A stretch of DNA of 64,000 bases from Streptomyces sp. P3 (GCF_003032475.1 NZ_CP028369.1:3844001-3908000), one strand, 5' to 3'; counted from the first letter of the stretch, positions 42,010-51,287 are shown. A program made the numbers and translations. Notes: generated by a model from the letters alone, not told the origin.

Positions 42010-42602
42010 TGGGTGGCTCCCGTCAGCTCGGGCGCCGGGGTGGCCAGCACGCGGTGGTTGGGCCGGGTCGGGCTCGTCGTGCATGCGGCGAAGGGGCCGT
42101 CGGGGGCGCGGAGATGAACCAGGGCCTGGTCGAGGTGATCGCGGTGCCACGTCGAGGGACCGGACAGGCCGGCCTCGGCGTCGGTGAGCTGCTGCCACGC
42201 GAGCCAGAGCGCGTGCAGCCGGGCAACGGCCTCGGGGTGCTCGTGCCACTGGTCGCACCACGGTCGGGTAGTGCTGATCTCCCGTCCGTAGACGGGCAGG
42301 AACAGGTAGTTGACCCAGTCGCTGAGCGCGGCCAGCTCGACGGCGTACGCCTCGCCGCCCAGGGCGAGGATGAACACCGAGGCCGGGGCGGCGGCCTTGG
42401 CGGCGTCGGCGGCGCCTGCGGTGGAGGTGTCCGCAGTGGGCTGAGGGGTGGGGACGGGCTCGGAGCCGAGGCGGTCGAGGATGACGCCGTGCTGGCGTAC
42501 CTCCGCCATGGTCTTGGCGAGGGTGCTGGCGAGATCGTCGAGGTCGCCGTCGGGAACGCGGAACGGCTCGGGCTCGGGGGTGGCCTTGCTGGGGTCGGAC
42601 AT
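42006..42602 (-). CDS. DUF4913 domain protein
   Basis: A 198-residue protein. The DUF4913 core is at residues 90-165: DWVNYLFLPVYGREISTTRP, then WHEHPEAVARLHALWLAWQQ and WHRDHLD. A short coiled-coil-like start (DLDDLASTLAKTMAEVRQHG) precedes it. DUF4913 proteins are typical of Streptomyces conjugative elements; role unknown. About 110 bp upstream lies the first copy of the conserved element also found at 51359 and 60269, probably its promoter region. Confidence 0.78.
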   Translation of the reverse strand: MSDPSKATPEPEPFRVPDGDLDDLASTLAKTMAEVRQHGVILDRLGSEPVPTPQPTADTSTAGAADAAKAAAPASVFILALGGEAYAVELAALSDWVNYLFLPVYGREISTTRPWCDQWHEHPEAVARLHALWLAWQQLTDAEAGLSGPSTWHRDHLDQALVHLRAPDGPFAACTTSPTRPNHRVLATPAPELTGATQ

Positions 42603-42710
42603 GGCGGATCCAAGGGAGTGAGCGAGCAGGGCGGGGGCGAAGTGCGGCGCGCTCTTCTGGAGGTCACGGCGGTGCTCCCTTCGCAGGTCGGCATGGGCAG
42701 GAGGATGCGG

Positions 42711-42749
42711 AGATTCCGCGATTTGGCGCGGCCGGGGAAACCGGGTAAT
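42711..42749 (-). promoter_or_regulatory. Conserved element, copy 1
   Basis: On the minus strand it reads ATTACCC, a spacer, CCGGCCGCGCCAAATCGC. It matches two other sites (51359-51395 and 60269-60314) over roughly 35 bp, with conserved core GCCAAAxCGC, and each site lies 70-110 bp upstream of a leftward gene. Probable promoter or operator. Confidence 0.55.
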
Positions 42750-42755
42750 GGGGCG

Positions 42756-43953
42756 CTACGGCGCGGTGCAGCGGGGGCAGCCCGGAAAGGGAGGTGCCAG
42801 CAACCGCACGGCTCGGGCGGCCTGTTGGGGGACCACGCCGTTGCCGAGCGCGGTGAGCTGAGCCGGTCGGCCGAGTCCCGGAGTGGCGGTCACCCAGCCG
42901 GGAGCCAGGCCCTGCATCCACTCCACGAAGTCGGCGCGCAGGCGTCCGGCGGCGTCGGTGGGCGGCGGCGCGGGGCGGGTGAGGTTCTCCCATCGGGCGA
43001 TGGCGGAGGCGTACGCTCCCCATCGCCCGTCGGTACCTCCGCTTCCGGGGCCGCCTCCGCCCACAGCGGCAGGACCACCGCCGACAGGGGCGGACGCCAG
43101 CCCTTGCCCGGACGGCGGCCAGGGGTGCCGGTGTCGCTCGCCCTCGGGGTGGGCAGCAGCGACGCTGCCGCACTCGGCAGCGTCATGTCCCCGTTGCCGT
43201 GCCGCTGGTTCGGCGAGCCCTTGATCCCGTCCGACGCCTTCGGCGTGGGCAGCAGCCACTCCACCTCGTCGGCCAGGTTCGGGCCGTGGCCGCCGCTTTT
43301 CCTCTTCGACGGGTGCTGGGAGCCGCCGTTCTTGCCGATGTTGCTCGTCGGGGTCTTGAGCAGGGTGCTCGGCGGGCCAGGCGGCGAGGAAGGTGCGCTC
43401 GCGTCGATGGGGGGCTCCGACGTCGGAGGCACGAAGCACGAGCCACCTCGCGTCGTACCGGATATCGGCCAGGGATCCGAGTACGGCACCAAGTGCCCGC
43501 ACAGGAGGCTGGGTTGGGTCGTCTCCCAGACACCACGGGCAGAATTCCACGTCGCCAGGGGAACCGGCGGGCGAGGTGAGGAGACCTCGGACATTCTCGA
43601 TCACCACCAAGCAGGGGCGGAGGGCTTCGACCGCACGGGCGACGTGCAGCCACAGCCCCGAGCGGGTGTGGGGGTTGAGTCCGGCCCGGCGGCCGGCGAC
43701 GGAGACGTCTTTGACAGGGGAAACCGGCCGTCAGGACGCACACCCGAGGCACATCGGCCCAGTCGACGGCGGTGATGTCCCCCAGATTGGGCACGCCGGG
43801 CCAGTGCCGGGCCAGGATGCGCGCGGCGTCGGGGTTGATCTCGGCGTGCCAGGACACGGTGCCGCCGAGCGCGGTCTGGACCCCGAGGTCCAGACCGCCG
43901 TAACCCGAGCAGAGCGAGCCGATCAACGGCGTTCGCGCGGTGGTGGTTTCCAT
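42756..43953 (-). pseudogene. C5-cytosine DNA methyltransferase (Dcm-like), frameshifted
   Basis: All main C5-methyltransferase motifs are present but in different frames: SLCSGYGGLDLGV (motif I), TAGFPCQ (motif IV catalytic Cys), VVIENVRG (motif VI), GAPHRRERTF (motif VIII) and LGNGVVPQQA (motif X). After GFPCQ an extra A in a run of A (near 43711) shifts frame; two further shifts near 43370 and 43020 are needed to read through SNIGKNGGSQHPSKRKSGGH and back to RWGAYASAIARWE. The element's own modification enzyme therefore looks dead, unless the indels are sequencing errors. Confidence 0.75.
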
Positions 43954-43954
43954 G

Positions 43955-44539
43955 TCACCGGCCACGTGCGATTCGGTCTGAGGGGGCCGCCACCGCCGTG
44001 GTGACGTTGGGCGGCGGAGGCCCCGGAGAACGCGCGGTGGTCGCGGATCGGCTACGGGCGGCCTGGAGCCGCGCGGACGGGGGAGAGATCGTTGCCGACG
44101 CGGCGTGCAGGGAGTTGGCCCCGTCGTGCAGTGCCGCGCCGGCGGTGGCGAGTGCTTCCTCCATCACCCGTATTGCTGCCTCCCGGGCATCCCTGGCGTC
44201 GGGCTGGTCGCGCAGACTCTCGGGCTGGTTCAGGAAGGCGACCTGGTGGGCCACCGCTCCCAGGGCGGAAGCCGCTTCGCTCGCGGGCTCGACGGCGGCG
44301 GCGAAGTTGGTGATCACGCGAGCGGTGTGGGGCGCTTGGTCCTGGCCGGCGGCACGGAAGAGGACCTCGTCGCCCAGATCGGTGACCAGCTTTCCGAGCT
44401 CGGAGATCTGGCGGGCGACGGCGACGACATCGGGTGAGCGGTGGGGGTCTCCCGGCACCGGCAGCTTGCCGCGCTGGGCGTCGAAGGCGGAGGCCATGGC
44501 GCGCAGGGCCAGGGCGTCGGAGAGTGGGGTGTTGTCCAC
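43955..44539 (-). CDS. Hypothetical helical protein with AARSR tail
   Basis: About 194 residues from GTG 44539; the frame opens at a TTG four codons earlier. It is helical (MASAFDAQRGKLPVPGDPHR, VARQISELGKLVTDLGDEVL), with a coiled-coil-like middle, and ends with LQAARSRSATTARSPGPPPP before DRIARGR. The methyltransferase ATG follows its stop by one base. No known family recognised. Confidence 0.6.
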   Translation of the reverse strand: MDNTPLSDALALRAMASAFDAQRGKLPVPGDPHRSPDVVAVARQISELGKLVTDLGDEVLFRAAGQDQAPHTARVITNFAAAVEPASEAASALGAVAHQVAFLNQPESLRDQPDARDAREAAIRVMEEALATAGAALHDGANSLHAASATISPPSARLQAARSRSATTARSPGPPPPNVTTAVAAPSDRIARGR

Positions 44540-44594
44540 GGGGCGTTCCAAGGTGGGTTCAGTCGGATGGGCTGGGTTGGTGGGCGAGGACGGT

Positions 44595-45764
44595 TCAGCC
44601 GTGGGTGCGTGAGGGCGGTCGTGCGGCTGATGGCGTGGAGGCAGAGCCTGGGCATTCCGAGGGCCGTGCGGCCGGTCGCGCCGTGCTGCGGGCGAGGGCG
44701 GCGTGGACCTGCGCCGTCGGGGGCCCCTCGGCCGACGGCGCAGGGGGCGGCGCCGGAGCGAGGTGGCCGTTCGCGGTCTGCCAGCGAGCGCGCACGTTGT
44801 CGAGCGGTCCGAGCGCGTGCAGGGCGTGGCTGATGAGCCGTCCGGGGGCCAGGGTCTCGTTCTCGGCCAGGGCGCGGATGGCGCGGGCGGAGGCGGCGGC
44901 CGTACGAGCGACGGAGAAGCGCATGATCTGCTCGCCGAGCCACGCGGCGCTGCCGGGGCCGACGCCGTCGCAGATGGCGGTGACCTGTTCGGTGGTCAGC
45001 GTGCCGTCGGCGAGCAGACCGCGCCGCTGGGCTTCCCACAGCACGGTGATCCGGTCGATGGGTTCGCCGCGGTGGTGCAGCGCTCCCAGGCAGCGGTAGA
45101 GCTGGCCGTGGGCGGGATCGGCGAAGTCGCCGGGTCGCAGCCAGCCGACGACTTCGTCCATCGCCTTCGGCTGCTCGACTAGGACCGCCAGCAGGAACTG
45201 CTCGTCCTCGGCGACCTGGTCCGCTCGTGCTGGCGGCGGCGCGACGGGAGCTGTGGTGGGCGGTGCCGCCGGGGCGACCGGGCGCGGTTCGGACCCCCAG
45301 CGGCGTGCGAGGTCTTCGAGCACCCCGGTCAGGACGTCCGCGTGGTGCAGCGCTCCTTCCACCTCACCCTGGAGGGCGGCGGCGCGGGCTGCCTGGTGGA
45401 GGCGGATCGCGTGCGCAGTCACGCTGCGGTGGATCGCTCCCTCCAGCACCATCCGGCCGTACACCGGGGCGTGCTCGGGTCGCGGGCAGGCTGAGATCAG
45501 GATGTGGGGATACACGGCGGTCAGCCCTCGGACATGGTTGCTGGCCTCGGCGACGGCGTCCATCACCCAGGACAGCGGCACGCGTTCTCCGGTCGCTACG
45601 GCGGGATGGCTCTCGGTCCGGAGCTTGCGCAAGGCGGCGAACAGCGCCTGGTGGATGGGCCGGTAGAAGTGATCGGGCGCGAGCCAGTCCAGGTGCGTGA
45701 GCTGGCCGGGGTCGAGCAGCACCGAGCCGAGCACCGCCTGCTCGGCACTCAGCAGCGGGTTCAT
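44595..45764 (-). CDS. Protein with two DnaB N-terminal-like domains, no helicase domain
   Basis: A 389-residue protein from ATG 45764. Residues 1-130 match the DnaB helicase N-terminal domain (SAEQAVLGSVLLDPGQLTHL, FYRPIHQALFAALRKL); a second copy lies at 183-310 (DEQFLLAVLVEQPKAMDEVV, LYRCLGALHHRGEPIDRITV). The RecA-like motor with Walker A is absent. It ends in a tail (VHAALARSTARPAARPS). It could mimic the DnaB hexamerisation/primase-interaction face and thus recruit or block host DnaG or DnaB during transfer or replication. Confidence 0.75.
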   Translation of the reverse strand: MNPLLSAEQAVLGSVLLDPGQLTHLDWLAPDHFYRPIHQALFAALRKLRTESHPAVATGERVPLSWVMDAVAEASNHVRGLTAVYPHILISACPRPEHAPVYGRMVLEGAIHRSVTAHAIRLHQAARAAALQGEVEGALHHADVLTGVLEDLARRWGSEPRPVAPAAPPTTAPVAPPPARADQVAEDEQFLLAVLVEQPKAMDEVVGWLRPGDFADPAHGQLYRCLGALHHRGEPIDRITVLWEAQRRGLLADGTLTTEQVTAICDGVGPGSAAWLGEQIMRFSVARTAAASARAIRALAENETLAPGRLISHALHALGPLDNVRARWQTANGHLAPAPPPAPSAEGPPTAQVHAALARSTARPAARPSECPGSASTPSAARPPSRTHG

Positions 45765-46006
45765 CGCTGCCGCCCGGGGCGGGGAGACGGCGGGTCGTCC
45801 TGCTGCGAGCGGAGATTGGCGACGGCCTGGTCGGCGGCGGTCATCGCGTCGGCGAAGCGGTCCAGCTCGCCGGTGAACTTCGGATCGGTGGCGAGGATCG
45901 ATCCGGAACCGGTGACCAGCCACCACTGGCCACCGCGTCGGACGACCGGTGACCGGGCGAGGCGTTCGGAACGCGCCAGAGGAGGGGACGGAGTGCGCGA
46001 GGACAC
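45761..46006 (-). CDS. Small hypothetical protein
   Basis: An 81-residue protein from GTG 46006 with GGAG eight bases upstream, ending in an ATGA overlap with the DnaB-N-like gene. A strand-rich VVRRGGQWWLVTGSGSILAT is followed by a helix ELDRFADAMTAADQAVANLR. It is likely co-translated with the gene it overlaps. Confidence 0.55.
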   Translation of the reverse strand: MSSRTPSPPLARSERLARSPVVRRGGQWWLVTGSGSILATDPKFTGELDRFADAMTAADQAVANLRSQQDDPPSPRPGRQR

Positions 46007-46258
46007 GAGGGGACTCCTGAGCAGGTAGAGGGGAGGGGCAGGCCGTGGGGTCGACGTCGGCCTGGACGGGGGTGCCGGAGCGGCGGGACCAGGGCGGGCA
46101 GCCGTCCGGGTCGCCGTTCTCCAGTTCGGCGTCCGCCAGCGCGTCGAAGATGTCGCCCTCATGTCCGGACCACTCGTGGCCGGTGACCCGGTCGATCGGT
46201 GCCCGGTCCAGAGGCTGGCGACTGCGCTGCGGATACGCCTGGCTGAGCAGCGGCGTGC
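46007..46258 (-). pseudogene. Coding-like remnant without start or stop
   Basis: A clearly protein-like frame reads HEWSGHEGDIFDALADAELE, then NGDPDGCPPWSRRSGTPVQA, but has no ATG, GTG or TTG after the upstream stop and no stop before the next genes. An ACG following GGAGGGC at the 5' end may be a mutated start. It may originally have been fused to, or out of frame with, the 81-residue gene. Confidence 0.35.
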
Positions 46259-46264
46259 CCTCCG

Positions 46265-47281
46265 TCAGCGGCGACGGCTGCGGTCGAGAGCCGTCTGCGC
46301 GGACGCCGGGAGGGACGACGTGGCGGGCGGTGGAGTGTGCGGTGTGGGGCGGTGGGGTGTCGTGGTGCGTGCGGTGGCGGCTCGGACTCGTGGGGAGGTG
46401 TCGTCGGTGTGCTGGAGGGCGTTGGCGGTGTCGGTGAAGCGGCGCCAGGCGTAGTCGGAGCGGTCCGCGGTCCAGGTCGGCGCCCGGGCGACGAGGGCTT
46501 CGGCGAGGGCGGCGACGTCGTTCTCGGGTGCGGTGCCTCGGGCGAGGAGGGGACCGGCGGGGGACCACAGGTCGATGCGCCATTCGTCGCCGAGCCGGAC
46601 GGCGGTGACGAAGCCGTCGTCGGGTGCCGGCTGGTAGGTCCACATGTGGGCGCGGACTGTCCAGCCGGGTCCGGCGAAGGCGGGTGGGGCGGGCTCGGGC
46701 AGCAGTTCGGGTGTGCCGACCTCGAACAGGTCGAGCAGCGGTCCGTCGTTGAGAGCCGCGTTCATGAGCCGCAGCGCGTCGTCCGTGGGGACGTCCTGGC
46801 GTCCCTTGAGCGCGGCGAGGACGGTGCGCAGGGTGCTGAGGTGTTCCCGGGCGTCGCCGGGGTCGAGCCGGTCCTCGGCGGGCCCGTCCTGGCGTAGCCA
46901 GTGCCGCACCGACGCCGCCTGGGACCGCAGCGATTCGATGTCCCCGGCGGAGAGCCGTTCCGGCAGCTGTTCCACGCGGTGGACCAACTGCCAGTAGGGC
47001 TTGAGGTGTTCGCTGACGACGTGGCGGGCGATGCGATCGATCTGGGGGCGGAAGCCGGCCACGGCCCCGGCGCGGACCTGGTCGTCGTGGTGGCGTAGAT
47101 CGGTGAGCAGGCGCATGTAGGCGTCGTGGATGTCGATCCGGTCGCGGACGACGGACTCGTAGGCCCGGTTGAGGAGTTCCAGATCCGACAGTTCCTGCGC
47201 TCCGGACTCGGGGTGGTGGGCTGCTTCGCCCCGGAGGGCGGCGACGCGTTCGGCGGCGGGGACGTCCCAGACCCCGCTCAT
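46265..47281 (-). CDS. Hypothetical element protein
   Basis: A 338-residue protein from ATG 47281, overlapping the coupling protein stop (ATGA). The first half is helical (ELLNRAYESVVRDRIDIHDA, HLKPYWQLVHRVEQLPERLS), the second has a beta unit (WTVRAHMWTYQPAPDDGFVT, DEWRIDLWSPAGPLLARGTA) resembling half of a DUF317 domain. Tail: VRAATARTTTPHRPTPH then Pro-rich, ending DRSRRR. Overlap with the VirD4-like gene implies tight coupling to the secretion machinery. Confidence 0.65.
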   Translation of the reverse strand: MSGVWDVPAAERVAALRGEAAHHPESGAQELSDLELLNRAYESVVRDRIDIHDAYMRLLTDLRHHDDQVRAGAVAGFRPQIDRIARHVVSEHLKPYWQLVHRVEQLPERLSAGDIESLRSQAASVRHWLRQDGPAEDRLDPGDAREHLSTLRTVLAALKGRQDVPTDDALRLMNAALNDGPLLDLFEVGTPELLPEPAPPAFAGPGWTVRAHMWTYQPAPDDGFVTAVRLGDEWRIDLWSPAGPLLARGTAPENDVAALAEALVARAPTWTADRSDYAWRRFTDTANALQHTDDTSPRVRAATARTTTPHRPTPHTPPPATSSLPASAQTALDRSRRR

Positions 47282-49062
47282 GCCGCACGCCTGAGGCCGG
47301 AGTTGTTCGCCTTCGCGAGTGCGCGGTCGGTGATGGTGGCCGTGGCGGCGGCGGAGGCAGGCGCGATGGTCTTCGCCGACGGCTCCTTGTACCAGGGCTT
47401 GAGGTCGAGCAGCGCGATGCGTAGGCCGGTGGCCAGGAGGAGTGCCTTGCCCTTGGGCAGCGCACGGATCGCGTCGGGGGCGAGGATCCGCTCGGTGCGC
47501 ATTGACACGGAGGTCGACTTGCCGCTGTCGGAGTGGGAGACGGAGACGGTCCGTACTTCGTGCTCCCCGATCGCGCGGCTCAGCTTGTCGGCGAAGTCGA
47601 TGTCGTCGATGCCGGAGCCGACGATCTTGACCGTGGCGGCGCTCCAGAGTGCGTCCATGCCGGTCTCGCCCCAGCATCGCTGGCCCTGCCGGTAGGACTG
47701 CAGGATCGTCATCGGGATCACGCCCCGTGAGCCCAAGTGGCTGTACAGGTCGGGGAGATCGGAGATCTTGCACACGTTGGCGGCCTCGTCGAGGACGCAC
47801 AGGGCAGGCGGGTCGAGCCGCCCGCCGGAGCGCTCGGCGACGACCACGGCCGCGCGCATCACCGCGTCGGCCGCCGCGGCGATGATCGCCGATGCCGAGC
47901 CGCCGCCGTCCTTGCTGAGCAGGTACAACGTGTCGCGGGAGGTGGCGAACGCGGAGGGCTTGAACTCGGGAAGGCGCTTGTCGGGTGTGACCCAGGCGGC
48001 GATGTCCGGGTCGAGCAGACAGCTCGCGTACTGCCGTGCGGTCTCATAGATGCCGTCCCGCGTTTCCGTGGCCCCGCTGACGGTGCCCTGGAGCTGGGCG
48101 GCGACCGCCTCGTGGCCGGCATCGGTGAGCAGGTCCACCGGAGTGCGGTCGGCGGGGGAGGCGAGCCAGGCCAGGACATCGGTGATCGGGCGCCGGTCGC
48201 TGGCGGCGGCCAGGAACAGTGCGCCCAGCGTGTTGCTCGCGGCGGTGGACCAGAAGTCGGCGCCGCTGGACTCGTCGACGCTGGCGGCGACGAAGTGCCC
48301 GGCCAAACGTTTCGCCCCGGCCAGGTCGCGTGCGTCGGCCAGGATGTCCCACCACATCTCGCGCGGGTGGTGGGCGATCTGCTGCGGGTCGAGCGTCCAG
48401 ATCGTGCCGACCTCGGCGCGGGCGTCCACTGTCGCGGTGAAGGCGTCGTTCGCCGCCTTGTTCGAGGTCAGCAGTACCGGGCCGGGAGCGGCGAGGATCG
48501 CCGGGATCGCCAGCCCGGACGTCTTGCCGGAGCGCGGGGCCATGATCGCGACGATCACGTCCTCCCAGGAGGCGCGGACCTCGGCCCGGCCCGGGGAGTG
48601 CGTGCCGACGAGGATCCCGCGGTCCGCGGGATCGACCTCCTTCGGTTTGAGGCCGGAGAGGCTCGGCCGCAGGCTCTTCGCCTTGGCGGCGATCTCCCTG
48701 TCCAGCAGCGGGGCGAGATCCCGCCTGCAGGCGAGGCCGTTTTTCGCACCGCCGCGCAGCCGCAGCCACACAACCAGGACGGTGACGGTGAGGCAGACGG
48801 AGAGCAGCCCGGGGACGAGCCGCGCGCCAACCAGCAGAGCGGTGGGGCTCAGGTGCGGCCACAGCACGTCGGGGTGCAACAGCGCGTTGGTGGCCTCGAA
48901 CGGCGCCCAGGTGCCGGTGCCGACGAGAGAGTTGGTGAGGTTGCCGGTCAGCCAGGCGAGGGAGCCGAAGGCGATGCCGACGCCGAGGACGCCAAACAGG
49001 AGGTAGAGGAGCGCGTCGGAGCCGGTGGTGGTCGAGGGCGCGCTGGTGCGCGGTGCGGGCAT
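47278..49062 (-). CDS. VirD4/TraG-type coupling protein (T4CP)
   Basis: A 594-residue protein. Two N-terminal membrane helices (about 18-39 and 78-103) precede an FtsK/VirD4-type ATPase: Walker A APRSGKT near residue 175, and Walker B ALCVLDEAANVCKI near 422, then the SYRQGQRCWG and KIVGSG motifs seen in TraG/TraD. These proteins form the hexameric pump that delivers relaxase-DNA and other substrates to the type IV secretion channel. An all-alpha domain lies between the motifs (residues 230-330). It overlaps the hypothetical gene at 46265. Confidence 0.9.
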   Translation of the reverse strand: MPAPRTSAPSTTTGSDALLYLLFGVLGVGIAFGSLAWLTGNLTNSLVGTGTWAPFEATNALLHPDVLWPHLSPTALLVGARLVPGLLSVCLTVTVLVVWLRLRGGAKNGLACRRDLAPLLDREIAAKAKSLRPSLSGLKPKEVDPADRGILVGTHSPGRAEVRASWEDVIVAIMAPRSGKTSGLAIPAILAAPGPVLLTSNKAANDAFTATVDARAEVGTIWTLDPQQIAHHPREMWWDILADARDLAGAKRLAGHFVAASVDESSGADFWSTAASNTLGALFLAAASDRRPITDVLAWLASPADRTPVDLLTDAGHEAVAAQLQGTVSGATETRDGIYETARQYASCLLDPDIAAWVTPDKRLPEFKPSAFATSRDTLYLLSKDGGGSASAIIAAAADAVMRAAVVVAERSGGRLDPPALCVLDEAANVCKISDLPDLYSHLGSRGVIPMTILQSYRQGQRCWGETGMDALWSAATVKIVGSGIDDIDFADKLSRAIGEHEVRTVSVSHSDSGKSTSVSMRTERILAPDAIRALPKGKALLLATGLRIALLDLKPWYKEPSAKTIAPASAAATATITDRALAKANNSGLRRAA

Positions 49063-49176
49063 GGCGGGTCCAAGGAGGGAGAGCGGACAAGGAGAGGCGG
49101 GGTGCGCGGTGCTCTGCTGGTGGTCATCGGGGCAGCTCCTGCTCAGGGATGGGGCGACAGCCGCGTCAGGCCGAGG

Positions 49177-49851
49177 TCATCGGGACCGCGGCGACCGGGG
49201 TGGCGGGGCGCTGGCAGGTGGTTCGGACGTCGCGCCGACGGAGGGCGCGATCCGCTGCTTGCCGGCGTGTGGGGAGGAGGCGCGGGCGGCTCGGCGCCGG
49301 TCCGCTTCCGGGTTCTGGGCGGCGGGCGGCTCGTTGTCCGCGATTGTGTCGTTGCCGAGGACATCGTTGAGCGGCTCCTTGGTCCGCAGGGCGGGCACCT
49401 CGTCGCGGTACTTGGGGTCGCTGAGTTGCACAGGGCACGCGCCGATCATGTCCTCGGCGACCGCCAATTCCTCCTGGACGTCCCGCAGCATGCGGGTGGC
49501 GGCGGCCAGCCGTGTCCACGTCTCGAAGGTCGGGTTGTGGTGCGGGTTTTCGAAGGTCAGCCGGGCTCGGGTCCAGTCGGCCGCTGCGGCTACGAGTTCG
49601 GTCAGCTGGGGGAGGGCCCCGAGCGCTCCGTTGACCTCCTCGATGATTCCGGCGACCTCATGGGGAGTTGCCGTCTCGGTGAGCCGGGAGATCATCCCCG
49701 GGACGGAGTACGGGTCGGCCGACGGGTGGGACAGGTGTCGGACCTGCAGGGGCGTGTCGGAGCCGGGCGCCTTGTCACCGTAGGCAAGCCGGATGTTGTG
49801 CTGCATCGCGGCGCCTACGGCCTCCCCGATGCTCGGGTAGAACTCGGGCAC
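49177..49851 (-). CDS. Hypothetical element protein with Ala/Arg/Ser tail
   Basis: A 224-residue protein from ATG 49851. It is mainly helical: IGEAVGAAMQHNIRLAYGDK, HEVAGIIEEVNGALGALPQL, TWTRLAAATRMLRDVQEELA. The C-terminal 45 residues are disordered (RRAARASSPHAGK, then Pro/Ser-rich, ending RSPRSR). It lies between the coupling protein and the second relaxase homologue, so a role in transfer is likely. Family not recognised. Confidence 0.6.
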   Translation of the reverse strand: MPEFYPSIGEAVGAAMQHNIRLAYGDKAPGSDTPLQVRHLSHPSADPYSVPGMISRLTETATPHEVAGIIEEVNGALGALPQLTELVAAAADWTRARLTFENPHHNPTFETWTRLAAATRMLRDVQEELAVAEDMIGACPVQLSDPKYRDEVPALRTKEPLNDVLGNDTIADNEPPAAQNPEADRRRAARASSPHAGKQRIAPSVGATSEPPASAPPPRSPRSR

Positions 49852-50018
49852 TGTTCCTCCTTGGGCGCGGTGTTGGGTCGGTGCCGGGTGGGTGGGACAG
49901 ACCCCTCGGAACTTGGTTCGGTCTGACGGCGGATGCGCTGGCCAGCGCGTCGATGGCTGTCCGCATGAGGCCGGTGCGCGTCAGACCGCCGGAGGGGTAC
50001 GAGAGGAGAGGATCGGGA

Positions 50019-51287
50019 TCAACGGGTCCGAGGGCTGGCGACCTGCGGCGCACCTACGGCGGTACCGACCTCCGGAGGCGGAGTTCCGAGCGCCGAAGAC
50101 GCCTTGGCCCTGTCCGCCGCGGGCGACGTGGCGAGAGCCGCGCTCCGGGCGTCGGGTGGGGCGGGAGACTGCGTCTGCGCCCCGGCGTGGTCCTGCCGCG
50201 ATTCGTTGACACGGTGCAGTTCGCGTCCCGCTCCGACGAGTTCTGATTGCGCCGCGCTGACGAACTCCGCAGCGAAGCCGAACCGGTCGGCGAGCGCGTA
50301 TGCCTCGTCGTCGAGGTCGGTGATCTGTTCGCCTGCCGTCTCCAGAGCTTCCCGGAGGCGTTCCAGGACGCCGTGCTCGGGATGAAGGAGGTGATCGACC
50401 GCCTGGGCAAGGCCTGCACCGTTCTCGGCGGCCCTGATCTGGTCAGTCAGCCGCAGGACTTCGGCTCCGGCGGTGTAGAGCCCGAGAGGGTTGGCCGGGC
50501 TGGTCAACCGGCTCGTGTCGAGGTGGGGGTCCAGATCGACGCTGTACCGGGCGGCGCGGAGCATCTCGGCTGCGTGGGAGGCGATGGCGACGCGCTCTGC
50601 CTGCGGGGTGGTGGTGGCCAGGCGGTGGCGGCGGCCGTACCAGTCCTCGATCTGCTGGAATCCGGCGTGCTTGAGGAGCGTGGCGGACAGGTCGTCGCTG
50701 GCGCCTTTCGCTGAGACGCTGCCGCTGGGCTCTGCGCTGATGGTGATGTAGGGGGCTGGCACGTGGGTCTCCTGGGCGCGGGGTGTCGGGCGCGGGGCCG
50801 GGGGCAGGTGGCCGAGTTCGGTGGCGATGCGGTGGCACTCGGTCTGGAGACGGAAGGCGTCGCGGTAGGCCTTGTGGAGGCTGCCGTCCTCGCGGGCGAG
50901 GGTGGCCACGACGTGCACTTGCCGTGCTTGGTTGCGCACGGCGATCCATCGGCAGGCGTCCGGATCGCCCTCCCGGGCGATGCCGGTGGCCGCCACCACC
51001 CGGCGGGCCACCCAGGCCCACTGCGAGTCGGTCAGGTCGGGGTGCCGGGGATCGGAGCGGACCCACACTGGCCGCTCGGGAGCTCGGGCCCCGAGGCGCT
51101 CGACGGGTGCGTCGAGGGCGTGGGCCAGGTACGCCGGCGCGTCGGTCTGGGCGAGCATCTCGATCGGGGCGCCGTGGCCGTCCCCCGCGATCAGGCGGGG
51201 GTTGGTGTGGTTGCCGCGCTCGCCTGGCCCGTACAGGTACGCAAGGAGGCCGGCGGTATGGCTGGCACGCTGCAGGTGGGCGATCAC
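50019..51287 (-). CDS. Relaxase homologue with degenerate metal motif
   Basis: A 422-residue protein from GTG 51287 (GAGG eight bases upstream). It clearly shares the N-terminal fold of the relaxase at 28828: GLLAYLYGPGERGNH with Y17 and Y19 aligned, then EGDPDACRWIAVR. At motif III, where the active protein has RHADDHIHIV, it has RNQARQVHVV, losing two histidines and both aspartates. Nicking is therefore unlikely, but DNA or channel binding could remain. The tail has AALATSPAADRAK and a Pro-rich end. An extension of the frame to 51545 crosses a promoter-like element and was not used. Confidence 0.78.
   Translation of the reverse strand: MIAHLQRASHTAGLLAYLYGPGERGNHTNPRLIAGDGHGAPIEMLAQTDAPAYLAHALDAPVERLGARAPERPVWVRSDPRHPDLTDSQWAWVARRVVAATGIAREGDPDACRWIAVRNQARQVHVVATLAREDGSLHKAYRDAFRLQTECHRIATELGHLPPAPRPTPRAQETHVPAPYITISAEPSGSVSAKGASDDLSATLLKHAGFQQIEDWYGRRHRLATTTPQAERVAIASHAAEMLRAARYSVDLDPHLDTSRLTSPANPLGLYTAGAEVLRLTDQIRAAENGAGLAQAVDHLLHPEHGVLERLREALETAGEQITDLDDEAYALADRFGFAAEFVSAAQSELVGAGRELHRVNESRQDHAGAQTQSPAPPDARSAALATSPAADRAKASSALGTPPPEVGTAVGAPQVASPRTR

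Noticed and set aside
44595..47465. A 956-codon open frame on the minus strand
   Set aside because: Only its last 389 codons (DnaB-N-like protein) look like protein; the rest is Arg/Pro-rich shadow of the gene at 46265-47281 and contains no plausible domain.
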